In this document: positions 6,717 to 15,478 of the stretch, piece by piece | Layout of the letters: the number at the start of each line of letters is the position of its first letter | Position numbering within the stretch: position 1 is the stretch's first letter | Source of the DNA: Chloroflexota bacterium | GTDB taxonomy: Bacteria > Chloroflexota > Dehalococcoidia > Lucifugimonadales > Lucifugimonadaceae | Assembly (NCBI GenBank): GCA_002714425.1 | Contig: PAXI01000005.1 | Span: 1 to 33,918 of the forward strand | Length of the DNA stretch: 33,918 bases | Reading direction: 5' to 3' | Position numbers and translations under genes: made by a program | Notes under the pieces: model-generated | Told to the model about the DNA's origin: nothing | Databases searched by the model: none | What the model saw: only the letters and a program-made list of their open reading frames with translations

Positions 6717-7487
6717 ATGCAAAAGTATAAATTTTTTGTCTCTGGTATGACATGTGATAGTTGTACTAATGCAATTAAATCTGCAATTATAAATAAATAT
6801 CCACTATCTAAGGTTGATTTATCACTAACTACAAAAGAATTATTAATTAGTACGAATAGTGAAATTTTACTTAGTAATTTAAATGATTTAGTTAGATTAC
6901 TAGGTGATTATGAAATTAGCGATAAAAAATCACAGGAAAATAATTATGTTAGATTTGACTTAGAAAAAAAAGATAAAACGGCATTTGATAATATATACAA
7001 TTATTTAAAAGATAAGAAACCTTTATTAATCGCTCTTTTTGTTGTTGTCGCCTCATCAATATGTTTATCAATTAATTCCACCAATGATGACTTGATTAAT
7101 AAATTTTTATCATATTATATGGGTATGTTTTTTACTGTTTTTTCTTTTCTAAAACTATTAAGTGTTAGGGGTTTTGCATCAAGTTTTTCTGGTTACGATA
7201 TTATTTCAAAAAAAATATATAAATATTCTTTAATTTATCCATTTATAGAGCTTATGTTAGGTTTATATTATTTATCTGGGAATACGAACTTATTTGTTTG
7301 TATTTTTGTTATTGTAATTATGGTTTCTCAAACTTATGGTGTAATAAATATTCTATTTGGTAAAAAAAATATAAGATGTGCTTGTATGGGAGAAACTATA
7401 AATTTAAACATATCTGAATTAACTTTACTAGAAAATATAGTCATGATAGTTATAAGTTCATATATGATATATGATTTTATTTTTTGA
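6717..7487 (+). CDS. HMA domain fused to MauE/DoxX-like redox membrane protein
   Basis: A 256-residue two-part protein. Residues 1-70 form a heavy-metal-associated domain with the metal site GMTCDSC (Cys13, Cys16). Residues about 100-256 are a membrane domain with four to five hydrophobic helices (near 102-119, 132-150, 172-188, 190-212 and 238-255). It carries MauE-like features: GFASSFSGYDIISKK, YPFIELMLGLYYL and, near the C-terminus, a paired-cysteine CACMGETINL. MauE-type proteins are thought to pass electrons or support disulfide formation. The ATG directly abuts the peroxiredoxin stop codon, supporting a joint thiol/redox or copper-handling role. Domain calls are good; the transported or bound species is not known. 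Confidence 0.83.
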   Translation: MQKYKFFVSGMTCDSCTNAIKSAIINKYPLSKVDLSLTTKELLISTNSEILLSNLNDLVRLLGDYEISDKKSQENNYVRFDLEKKDKTAFDNIYNYLKDKKPLLIALFVVVASSICLSINSTNDDLINKFLSYYMGMFFTVFSFLKLLSVRGFASSFSGYDIISKKIYKYSLIYPFIELMLGLYYLSGNTNLFVCIFVIVIMVSQTYGVINILFGKKNIRCACMGETINLNISELTLLENIVMIVISSYMIYDFIF

Positions 7488-7497
7488 AAAATTATTA

Positions 7498-8985
7498 TTA
7501 ATTTGATACTATCTCGAGATCAAATTCTTCGCCATTTATAGTAACAGTATGGTTGAAAATATCTTTAGTTGGTGAATTGTCATCTTTATATCTAACTCCA
7601 AGTTCTCCATTACCTTTTAAGAAGTCGATACCTTTTGTGCCACATGTTGCAGAGATAAATATATTTTCATCTGTAATTTCAAGATTATTATCTTCAAGAA
7701 TTTTTTTATTATAATCTATTCCAAGTTCAGGGTTTGAATCATTTAAGTCATGAGGATCTTCTTGTGTGGGTTCGAGTCCTAATTGTTCTGCTGCTATTTT
7801 CATGATTTCTGAATCTGGTTCTGTTGGAGTTTTACCAAAATATCCTAAAATCATTTTTCCATAGTTATCTGAGATCTTTTTCCAGTTACCCTGAACAGTA
7901 TTAGAGAATGCTTGCTGAAAATAGAATTGGGAAACTGGTGTAACTGATGTTCCATATCCACCTTTTGCAACTACTTCTCTCATGTTTTCTATAACCTTTG
8001 TAAATAAATGAAATGAATTATTATCTCTCATCATTTGAGTATTAGCAGTTAGTGCTCCTCCAGGCATTGGAGAAAAGGGTATTATTGGATCAACTGTAAT
8101 AGCTTCAGGAGGAAGAAAATACTTCTCCATTTTTTCAGCAAAAAATTTTTCTACTTCAAGAATTTTTTCTTCGTCAATATCGAGGGTATATTCAGTTCCT
8201 CGTAAACTTTGCCACATTGTTAAAATATCAGCTTGTGAAGTGCCTCCACTAACTGGTGACATAGCTAAATCAATCATGTCTGCACCGGCTTCAATAGCTG
8301 CCATGTTACAAGATACACCCATCCCCGCGGTATCATGAGTATGAAATTGAATCATTGTACCTCCAGGAAGTAATTTTCTAGCAGATTTTATTGATTCATA
8401 AACAATAGATGGGGGGGTAGTTCCTGATGCATCCTTAAAAGCTAAGCTATCAAATGGAATATCTGCTTTTAATATTTCTTTTATTTTATCGGTATAAAAT
8501 TCAGCAGAATGGTAATAGCTCTCTTTTAAGCTTGGTGGAAGGCCCATTAGAGCTATAACGATTTGGTGATTTAATCCTGCGTTAGTGATACATTCTCCTG
8601 AATAAGATAAATTTCTGATATCCATAAGTGCATCAAAATTTCTAATAGTTGTAATTCCATGCTTTTTAAATAATTTAGCGTGTAAATTTACTATGTCCCT
8701 TGATTGAGATTCAAGACCTACAACATTAACACCTCTAGCTAAAGTTTGTAGATTAATTTTATCGCCAACAATATTTCTAGCACTATCCATCATGTCAAAA
8801 GCATCTTCTTGACAATAAAAATACAAACTTTGGAATCTTGCCCCACCACCAATTTCAAAGTTGTAATTTCCTGCATCAACAGCAGCAGTTAAAACTGGTA
8901 GAAAATCTTCAGTTTTTACTCTAGCTCCATAGCAAGACTGAAACCCATCTCGAAATGAAGTATCCATAAATTTAATTTTTTTCAT
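7498..8985 (-). CDS. Carboxyltransferase subunit (oxaloacetate decarboxylase alpha / transcarboxylase 5S-like), no biotin domain
   Basis: A TIM-barrel carboxyltransferase moving CO2 between biotin and a keto acid such as pyruvate/oxaloacetate. Residues 8-14 (DTSFRDG) give the first metal ligand Asp13. His215 and His217 in FHTHDTAG complete the metal site. Lys184 in FKDASGTT is the lysine usually carbamylated. The C-terminal conserved region 'MPGGALTANTQMM' is present. The 495-residue protein ends with TVTINGEEFDLEIVSN, the point where OadA or PycB proteins usually continue into a linker and a biotinyl domain with an MKM site. That domain is absent, so a separate biotin carrier must exist elsewhere, as in 5S-type transcarboxylases. 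No partner gene is in the window. Confidence 0.88.
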   Translation of the reverse strand: MKKIKFMDTSFRDGFQSCYGARVKTEDFLPVLTAAVDAGNYNFEIGGGARFQSLYFYCQEDAFDMMDSARNIVGDKINLQTLARGVNVVGLESQSRDIVNLHAKLFKKHGITTIRNFDALMDIRNLSYSGECITNAGLNHQIVIALMGLPPSLKESYYHSAEFYTDKIKEILKADIPFDSLAFKDASGTTPPSIVYESIKSARKLLPGGTMIQFHTHDTAGMGVSCNMAAIEAGADMIDLAMSPVSGGTSQADILTMWQSLRGTEYTLDIDEEKILEVEKFFAEKMEKYFLPPEAITVDPIIPFSPMPGGALTANTQMMRDNNSFHLFTKVIENMREVVAKGGYGTSVTPVSQFYFQQAFSNTVQGNWKKISDNYGKMILGYFGKTPTEPDSEIMKIAAEQLGLEPTQEDPHDLNDSNPELGIDYNKKILEDNNLEITDENIFISATCGTKGIDFLKGNGELGVRYKDDNSPTKDIFNHTVTINGEEFDLEIVSN

Positions 8986-9059
8986 AGTTCACAATTATAA
9001 ATAATTAGAAAATAAATTAGATATAAATAAAGGACTAAAACTTCCAAATAATGTAATTT

Positions 9060-9689
9060 TTATAAAAACGATTCATCTGAATCGATATATTTCCATAAGT
9101 AAAGGCAAGCGATCGTTTTGTAGGGTGACCATAATTTTTCTAATTTCTTTAGTTTTGGAAGATCTAATTTATTTTTTACATCGATATTATACATGTGTTT
9201 TATAGATTTATTTAAAGCTACATCACCATGGGTAAACATATCTAACCGGTGCATATTAAACATCATGTACATACTTGATGACCATTGCCCTAGGCCTTTG
9301 ATTGAAGTTAGAAATTTTTCTAGTTTATAATCATCAAGACTAACAAGATGTTTTTCTATGTCCTTATTATCAAGGAAAATTTTAGCAACATTTTTTATAT
9401 ATGAAGCTTTTTGTTTAGAAATCCCTGATTCTCGAAATACATTATCATCTAATTTTTGAATTAAAGTTGGATTAAATTTAGATAATTTGCTTTCTAATCT
9501 ACTAAATATTGTAGAAGCAGCTTTGTTGGATAGTTGTTGATTAACTATAATTTTAACAAACTTTGTGAAGGGGTCCTCTTTAGGAGGTAATGTTACAATG
9601 CCATGCTTTCTTACAAGTTTTTCTAAGATAGGATCTCTCTTTGACAGATAATTAGCGCATAGTTTATAATCAATCTCATTTTTACTCAT
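9060..9689 (-). CDS. DNA-3-methyladenine glycosylase II (AlkA-like, HhH-GPD)
   Basis: Excises alkylated bases in base-excision repair. The 209-residue protein lacks the N-terminal AlkA_N domain and consists of the HhH-GPD core. The segment VNQQLSNKAAST (49-60) is the typical start of the domain. The helix-hairpin-helix is LTSIKGLGQWSS (127-138), and Asp156 in FTHGDVALNK is the presumed catalytic aspartate. The C-terminal 'WSPYKTIACLYLWKY' is a family signature. It lies downstream of nothing obvious: 74 nt separate it from the start of the carboxyltransferase gene on the same strand. It is divergent from the enolase-family gene. The ribosome-binding site before ATG 9689 is weak. Confidence 0.9.
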   Translation of the reverse strand: MSKNEIDYKLCANYLSKRDPILEKLVRKHGIVTLPPKEDPFTKFVKIIVNQQLSNKAASTIFSRLESKLSKFNPTLIQKLDDNVFRESGISKQKASYIKNVAKIFLDNKDIEKHLVSLDDYKLEKFLTSIKGLGQWSSSMYMMFNMHRLDMFTHGDVALNKSIKHMYNIDVKNKLDLPKLKKLEKLWSPYKTIACLYLWKYIDSDESFL

Positions 9690-9788
9690 AATTTGATCTA
9701 ATTTTTAGGTTTTTTGTACATAGATATTTTTTTTTCAAAGAAATTTGTTGTATATTCATATTATAAACTTGAATAAGGATTAAATAAA

Positions 9789-11063
9789 TTGAAAATTTCA
9801 AATATAACCCCCATCGTAACAATGCCAATTGATGGTTTGCCATGGCTTTTTGTAAAAGTAGAAACAGATGATGGATATTATGGATTTGGCGAGTGCACAG
9901 ATTACAGTGTAAATTTGCATCTTGTTAATGGTATTAAGTCACTTAGATCTATGATTATAGGAATGGATGCAAGTAATATTGAAAATATATGGCAAACTAT
10001 ATTTCACTCTTATGATGACTTAAATGGTCGAGGTTATGTTTCCCACCTTATAAGTGCTATTGATATTGCCTTATGGGATATCAAAGGAAAAGTATTAAAT
10101 ACCCCTATATATAATTTATTAGGCGGTGCTGTTAGAAATAGAGTTCCTTTGTATACTCATGTTCAAGATTATAATTCTGACAAAAGAGACAAAAAATTAT
10201 TAGGCGGTGCTGTTAGGGAAGTTTCTTTGGTCACTAACGATCAAGATTATAATTCCGATGCAGGACGTTTGGAATCTTTAGCTAAAGCTGCAAAAGAGAC
10301 AAAAAAAGCAGGATACGATGCTATAAAGACTGATCCATTCCCATCAAGTATTAATGGTTACTCCGGCCCATCTGAGGTTGAAAGACTTACACCTAAACTA
10401 CTTAGGCTATCTCTTGAATGGATGCAAACATTGAGAGAAGCTGTTGGTGATGATTATGAGCTGATGGTTGATGCTCATGCAAGGTTTGATGTTGCATCTG
10501 CTATCGCTGCAGGAAAACAATTAGAAGATATTAATTTAGTATGGTTAGAAGAACCTATTCATGTAGAAAATCATAATGCTCTAAGGCAAGTAAAAGAAAA
10601 TATCAATATCCCAATTTGTATAGGAGAACGTCATTTTACAAGATGGGACTATACAGAAATATTTAATAATCGATTAGCTGAATATGTTATGCCTGACGTT
10701 GCGTGGTGTGGCGGTATATCTGAGTTAAGAAGAATTGCAGCTCAGGCTGAAGTAAACTACATAAGAATTAGTCCGCACGATGCTTTGGGGCCGATATCAA
10801 TTGCCGCTGGATTTCAAGTATGTATGACAACACCAAATTTATATAGGCAAGAATGCCTGCATACATGGTTTAATACATTTGAAAAAATAATTAATCCAAT
10901 GTTTACTATTGAAAATGGAGCTATTTTGCCAAACAATTTGCCAGGTTTAGGTTTAGATCTAAATATTGATGAAGTAAAAAAATATGAAGTTAATCCTGAA
11001 AACAACCAATATCTAAATATTACAGATAATGATCAGAATGCATTAAATCAATGGATCAATTGA
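9789..11063 (+). CDS. Mandelate racemase/muconate lactonizing enzyme family dehydratase with internal 27-residue duplication
   Basis: Enolase-superfamily protein, closest in pattern to galactonate dehydratase-like enzymes that dehydrate sugar acids. The capping domain is 1-115 and the barrel runs from about 118. Metal ligands are Asp228 (MVDAH), Glu254 (WLEEP) and Glu280 (IGERH). Asp303 (PDVAWCGG) and His330 (SPHDALGP) form the likely base dyad, with Lys180 in IKTDPF. Start is TTG 9789, 8 nt after AAGGAT. The length of 424 exceeds the usual 390-400 because residues 110-136 and 137-163 are a tandem repeat (LLGGAVR...QDYNSD twice). The insertion falls right after the first barrel strand, at the active-site mouth. 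It keeps the frame. Divergent from the AlkA-like gene; rmuC follows by 18 nt. Confidence 0.9.
   Translation: MKISNITPIVTMPIDGLPWLFVKVETDDGYYGFGECTDYSVNLHLVNGIKSLRSMIIGMDASNIENIWQTIFHSYDDLNGRGYVSHLISAIDIALWDIKGKVLNTPIYNLLGGAVRNRVPLYTHVQDYNSDKRDKKLLGGAVREVSLVTNDQDYNSDAGRLESLAKAAKETKKAGYDAIKTDPFPSSINGYSGPSEVERLTPKLLRLSLEWMQTLREAVGDDYELMVDAHARFDVASAIAAGKQLEDINLVWLEEPIHVENHNALRQVKENINIPICIGERHFTRWDYTEIFNNRLAEYVMPDVAWCGGISELRRIAAQAEVNYIRISPHDALGPISIAAGFQVCMTTPNLYRQECLHTWFNTFEKIINPMFTIENGAILPNNLPGLGLDLNIDEVKKYEVNPENNQYLNITDNDQNALNQWIN
10116..10277 (+). repeat. In-frame 81-bp tandem duplication inside the enolase-family gene
   Basis: Unit 1 (10116-10196) and unit 2 (10197-10277) both begin with the same 20 bp (ttattaggcggtgctgttag). 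They also share an identical 16-bp block around caagattataattc, at 10164 and 10242. The sequence between these blocks differs in the two units. Unit 1 ends in caaaagagacaaaaaa (10181-10196), which recurs at 10291-10306 in a different reading frame. Confidence 0.9.
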
Positions 11064-11081
11064 TTTGCTAAGGAGTTTAAT

Positions 11082-12272
11082 ATGGAGCAAATAATTATAG
11101 GAGTATTAGCATTTACGATAGGTGTAATTTTATGTTCTGTTTTTTGGAAGTTGAAGATTGATGTTAAGAATTCGGAAATTAAAAATATTCTTGAACAAAA
11201 AGAACAAATAAATAATAATTCAATAAATTTAAAGGAAACATTTGCCAATATTGCATCTGATGCTTTAAAAAATAATAATGAGTCTTTTCTAACTTTAGCT
11301 AATGAAAAAATGAGCAATTATCAAAATCAGGCAAAATCAGATCTTGAAAAACGTCACGTAGAAATACAAAAGTTAATTAATCCAGCTATAGAAACAATTA
11401 AAGCCATAGATAACAGAATTGAGATTTTTGACAAAGATAGAATAAGGTCTCAAACATCGACTTATGAGCAGATGAATGTATTGATTAAGGAAACATCAGA
11501 TCTCTCTAAGGCTCTTAGAGCTCCTAACTTAAGAGGTGCATGGGGTGAAATGCAACTACGTAGAGTTGTGGAAATTGCTGGGATGATGAAATTTTGTGAT
11601 TTTGTTGAACAGAAAGTTTTCTCTGATGATGATTCAAGAATCATTCCTGATTTAGTTGTAAATATGGCAGGTGGGAAAAATATAGTTGTTGATGCAAAAA
11701 CTCCAATGGATGCATATATAAAATCTATTGAGTCTGAAGACAAAAAAATTAAAGAAAATTATATATCGCAACACATAAAAAATACAAGAGATCATGTGAA
11801 TTCACTATCATCAAAAAAATATTGGGATCAATTCCCTGATTCTCCAGAATTAGTAGTTATGTTTATACCTATCGAATCTGTATATATGTCTGTTCTAGAT
11901 AATGACTCATCATTACTTGAGTGGGCTAGTAACAAAAATGTCATCATAGCATCTCCATTATCGCTTCTCGCACTATTAAAATCTTTTGCTGTTGGTTGGC
12001 GTGAAGAATCAATGGCAGAAAATGCAAAACAAATTTCAGATTTAGGTAGAGAGTTATATGAAAGATTAAGCGTTTTTACTGAACATTTTGGGAGCATAGG
12101 AACCACTCTTGGAAGAACAGTTGATGCGTATAATAAAGCAGTAAGTTCATTCCAGTCAAGAGTGTTTGTTACTGCAAAAAAATTTAAAGAAATCAATATT
12201 ATTGATCAGAATGATAATGACCTTGAATTAAAACAAATAGATAAAGTTGCCAAAAAAATTGAAAAAGACTAA
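11082..12272 (+). CDS. rmuC: DNA recombination protein RmuC
   Basis: RmuC proteins limit genomic inversions and contain a PD-(D/E)XK-like nuclease fold. The 396-residue protein starts with one transmembrane segment (about residues 4-22), followed by a coiled-coil-like stretch (30-140) of acidic and basic helices. The conserved core starts at LRAPNLRGAWGEMQL and includes VVDAKTPMDAY, the likely nuclease motif region, and PLSLLALLKSFAVGW. The start ATG has a good ribosome-binding site, AAGGAG. It follows the dehydratase gene by 18 nt and is probably in the same transcript. Its stop codon directly touches the stop codon of acsA on the opposite strand, with no room for a terminator. Confidence 0.95.
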   Translation: MEQIIIGVLAFTIGVILCSVFWKLKIDVKNSEIKNILEQKEQINNNSINLKETFANIASDALKNNNESFLTLANEKMSNYQNQAKSDLEKRHVEIQKLINPAIETIKAIDNRIEIFDKDRIRSQTSTYEQMNVLIKETSDLSKALRAPNLRGAWGEMQLRRVVEIAGMMKFCDFVEQKVFSDDDSRIIPDLVVNMAGGKNIVVDAKTPMDAYIKSIESEDKKIKENYISQHIKNTRDHVNSLSSKKYWDQFPDSPELVVMFIPIESVYMSVLDNDSSLLEWASNKNVIIASPLSLLALLKSFAVGWREESMAENAKQISDLGRELYERLSVFTEHFGSIGTTLGRTVDAYNKAVSSFQSRVFVTAKKFKEINIIDQNDNDLELKQIDKVAKKIEKD

Positions 12273-14249
12273 TTAGGAACTTTTATTATTTATTAGTTGC
12301 TCAACAACCTCAGGCTCCGCTAGTGTAGAGGTGTCACCTATAGTATCAATTTCGTTAGTGGCAATTTTTCTAAGTATCCTTCTCATAATCTTGCCTGATC
12401 TGGTTTTTGGTAGAGATGGCGCCCAGTGAATTACATCAGGTGTAGCTATTGGGCCAATAACATTTCTTACTTGTCTTTTTAGATCATCTATGAGTTCATT
12501 TGTGTATTTCTCACCCACATTTAGGGTTACGTAAGCATAAATTCCTTGGCCCTTAACATCGTGTGGAAAACCTACGACTGCAGCTTCTGCTACTGCATCA
12601 TGTAACACCAAAGCGCTTTCAACTTCTGCGGTACCCATTCTATGCCCTGAAACATTAATAACATCGTCTACTCTTCCAGTAACCCAATAATACCCATCTT
12701 TATCTCTAGTAGCTCCATCTCCAGTGAAGTAGTAACCTTTATACATTTCAAAATATGTAGATTCAAATCTAGAATGATCACCGTAAACAGTTCTCATTTG
12801 CCCAGGCCATGTTTTTTTTATTGCTAGCACTCCAGAAACGTTATTTCCATTGATTGGCTTCCCAGTTTCTGATTCAAGAATTTCTGGTTCAATTCCAAAA
12901 AATGGCAATGTTGCTGATCCGGGTTTTGTTGGAATGGCACCCGGTATTGGGGTAATGAGAATACCTCCAGTCTCAGTTTGCCACCATGTATCAACAATAG
13001 GACACCGTTCTTTGCCTACGTTTTTATAGTACCAACGCCAGGCTTCAGGATTGATAGGTTCTCCTACAGAACCCAATAACTTTAAAGAACTCATTTTATA
13101 TTTGTTTGGATAATCATCTCCAAGTCTAGCTATTGCTCTAATAGCGGTAGGGGCTGTGTAAAATTGGTTCACATTCCATTTTTCCACTATTTGCCAAAAT
13201 CTATCAGGCTCAGGGTATGTAGGTATCCCCTCAAACATTAATGTAGTGGCACCATTTGCAAGTGGACCATATATTATATATGAATGACCAGTAACCCAAC
13301 CGATGTCAGCTGTACAGAAATAAACATCATTTTCTTGGTAATCGAATATATATTTGTGGGTTTGGGAAGTATATATCATATATCCAGCAGTTGAATGTAA
13401 GACTCCTTTTGGTTTACCTGTTGACCCAGAAGTATAAAGTATAAATAAAGGATCTTCAGAGTCCATTGGCTCAGCGTCACATATTTCATTTGAACTATTC
13501 ATCAAATTATGCCACCAAAAATCTCTATCTAAATTCATAGAACATTCAATTTCTTTATTCTTAACCCTTTCAACTACTATGCAAGTGTTTACTTTAGAGT
13601 CCATCAATTTTTCAGCTAAATCTATTGCTTCATCTGCTACGGGTTTCATCTCTATAGCCTTATCACCACGATATGTTCCATTACATGTTATAAGTATTGA
13701 ACAGCTTGAATCAGCAATTCTATCTGCTAAGGCCTCAGCAGAAAAACCTCCAAAAACTATTGAATGTATAGCCCCAATTCTTGCGCAAGCTAGCATAGCA
13801 ATTGCTAGCTCAGGAATCATTGGCATATATATAGATACTCTGTCTCCTTTTTTTACACCTTTAGACTTTAATACATTTGAAAATTTCGAGACTTCTTTAT
13901 GAAGTTCATTGTATGAAATAACTCTGTCTTCTCCAGGTTCATTTCCTTCCCAAATTATTGCAGTTTTTTCACCCAATGATTCTAGATGCCTATCTAAGCA
14001 GTTGTATGCAATATTAGTTTTTCCACCTTCAAACCACTTAATATTTACAGCCCCATTTCTTAAATCAAAGTTATAATTTCTTACTTTGCTCCATTTTTTA
14101 AACCAGAAGTACTCTGAAGCTTTTTCCTCCCAAAAGCTTTCCGGGTCCTTTACTGATTTTTCGTATTCTTTTTTGTATTCTTCAAAGTTTTTAATATATG
14201 CTTTTTGACTAAAAGAATCATTTGGGTAATAAAATTCCTTATTTGACAT
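12273..14249 (-). CDS. acsA: Acetyl-CoA synthetase (AMP-forming)
   Basis: Activates acetate to acetyl-CoA through acetyl-AMP. The 658-residue length is typical of Acs. Visible are the N-terminal ACAS_N-type region ([19 protein letters not shown]), the P-loop [11 protein letters not shown], the motif WWQTETGG, the hinge/ATP region '[21 protein letters not shown]' in part, and the C-terminal [11 protein letters not shown], whose lysine is the usual acetylation-controlled residue. Catalytic features are complete. It is divergent from the sarcosine oxidase-like gene, with an 86-nt gap holding an ATTTGT-A-ACAAAT palindrome (14282-14294) of uncertain meaning. It abuts rmuC at its 3' end. It would link acetate released by catabolism to central metabolism. 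Confidence 0.96.
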   Translation of the reverse strand: MSNKEFYYPNDSFSQKAYIKNFEEYKKEYEKSVKDPESFWEEKASEYFWFKKWSKVRNYNFDLRNGAVNIKWFEGGKTNIAYNCLDRHLESLGEKTAIIWEGNEPGEDRVISYNELHKEVSKFSNVLKSKGVKKGDRVSIYMPMIPELAIAMLACARIGAIHSIVFGGFSAEALADRIADSSCSILITCNGTYRGDKAIEMKPVADEAIDLAEKLMDSKVNTCIVVERVKNKEIECSMNLDRDFWWHNLMNSSNEICDAEPMDSEDPLFILYTSGSTGKPKGVLHSTAGYMIYTSQTHKYIFDYQENDVYFCTADIGWVTGHSYIIYGPLANGATTLMFEGIPTYPEPDRFWQIVEKWNVNQFYTAPTAIRAIARLGDDYPNKYKMSSLKLLGSVGEPINPEAWRWYYKNVGKERCPIVDTWWQTETGGILITPIPGAIPTKPGSATLPFFGIEPEILESETGKPINGNNVSGVLAIKKTWPGQMRTVYGDHSRFESTYFEMYKGYYFTGDGATRDKDGYYWVTGRVDDVINVSGHRMGTAEVESALVLHDAVAEAAVVGFPHDVKGQGIYAYVTLNVGEKYTNELIDDLKRQVRNVIGPIATPDVIHWAPSLPKTRSGKIMRRILRKIATNEIDTIGDTSTLAEPEVVEQLINNKSS

Positions 14250-14335
14250 TTTTCACCATGTTGCTTCCAAGTTTCTTAATGATTTGTAACAAATTTAGTT
14301 TTATCATAAAATCAACTTATTGAAAACATAGTTAT

Positions 14336-15478
14336 ATGGTAATAAAAAATCGAGAAAAAAAGTTTGACACAATTGTTATAGGTATTGGAGCTATGGGTAG
14401 CTCTACTCTTTATCAACTAGCAAAAAATAATAAATCAGTGCTAGGAATTGAACAATCAAATATTCCTAATTCAGTTGGTTCATCTCACGGTATAAATAGA
14501 ATTATAAGATTAGCCTACTCTGAGCATCCAGCTTATGTTCCAATGCTCAGAAGAGCTTATGAACTATGGTATGATTTAGAAAAAAACTGTAATGAAAAAA
14601 TACTTTTCAAGACTGGCTCACTTGATATTTCAAAAGAAGATCATTGGGTTTTTTCTGGATCCTTAAATTCCTGTATACAGCATGAAATTCCCTACGAAGT
14701 TTTAAAAGGTAATGAAATTTCAAAGAGATTTCCAGCTTATAATTTTCCTACCAATTACAAAGGTTTATTTCAAAAAGATGGCGGATTTTTGTTGTCAGAA
14801 AAAATTATAGAACATTATGCAAAATTAGCTCTACATCATAATGCAAAGATTTCATCAATGGAAAGCGTTATTAGATGGGAAGTTAATAATGGGGAGGTTT
14901 CAGTCACAACAAATAAATCTAACTATAAATCTGATTCATTGGTAATTACTGCTGGTTCATGGATAAATAAATTAGTACCTGAGTTATTAAATCTAGCTGT
15001 TCCTGAAAGACAAGTTCTTGGTTGGTTCAAAACAAGAAATGATAATAAATTTAAAAAAAATTTCCCAGTTTTTTCATGCTCTGTTGATGAAGGAAGATTT
15101 TACGGATTTCCAATTCATAAAATTCAAGGTTTTAAAATTGGTAAATATAATCATCTAAATGAAATAATAGATCCTGATAGACAAAATACAGATTTGTCTG
15201 ACCTTGATGAGCATGCATTGAGATATGCAATTAGTAAATATTTCCCAGAAGCTAATGGGAAACTTTTGGAGTACCAGACTTGTATGTTTACAAATACGCC
15301 AGATGAGAATTTTATTATAGATAGGCATCCTAACTACTCGCAAGTTTTTATAGCTGGTGGATTTTCAGGTCATGGTTTTAAATTTACAAGCGTAGTTGGA
15401 GAAATAATTTCTGAAATGATATTAAAATCGAAATTTCCTAATGAATTAGAATTCTTAAGATTAAGTAGATTTATTTAG
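14336..15478 (+). CDS. Monomeric sarcosine oxidase-like flavoprotein (FAD amine oxidase)
   Basis: A DAO-fold flavoenzyme that would oxidise a secondary amine such as sarcosine, N-methyl amino acids or pipecolate, releasing H2O2. The N-terminal FAD-binding motif is GIGAMGSSTLYQLA, about residues 16-29. The family segment SSHGINRIIRLAYSEHPAYV follows. Cys316 in TCMFTNTPDENF matches the cysteine that binds FAD covalently in monomeric sarcosine oxidase. The C-terminal 'IAGGFSGHGFKF' is the second conserved FAD region. Length is 380 residues (family 370-390). No clear ribosome-binding site precedes ATG 14336. Its 3' end overlaps the opposing ThDP gene by 4 nt. The exact amine substrate is undetermined. 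Confidence 0.92.
   Translation: MVIKNREKKFDTIVIGIGAMGSSTLYQLAKNNKSVLGIEQSNIPNSVGSSHGINRIIRLAYSEHPAYVPMLRRAYELWYDLEKNCNEKILFKTGSLDISKEDHWVFSGSLNSCIQHEIPYEVLKGNEISKRFPAYNFPTNYKGLFQKDGGFLLSEKIIEHYAKLALHHNAKISSMESVIRWEVNNGEVSVTTNKSNYKSDSLVITAGSWINKLVPELLNLAVPERQVLGWFKTRNDNKFKKNFPVFSCSVDEGRFYGFPIHKIQGFKIGKYNHLNEIIDPDRQNTDLSDLDEHALRYAISKYFPEANGKLLEYQTCMFTNTPDENFIIDRHPNYSQVFIAGGFSGHGFKFTSVVGEIISEMILKSKFPNELEFLRLSRFI

Noticed and set aside
9789-11063. Enolase-family gene as a pseudogene because of the duplication
   Set aside because: The inserted unit keeps the frame, all metal ligands and the His base are present, and no stop codon is introduced.
11462-12196. Two minus-strand open frames within rmuC
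   Set aside because: Shadow frames of a conserved gene; compositionally unremarkable and without start signals.
14282-14294. ATTTGT-A-ACAAAT as a firm operator between acsA and the flavoenzyme gene
   Set aside because: A single 13-bp, mostly A/T palindrome without a second copy; too likely by chance, mentioned only in the acsA entry.
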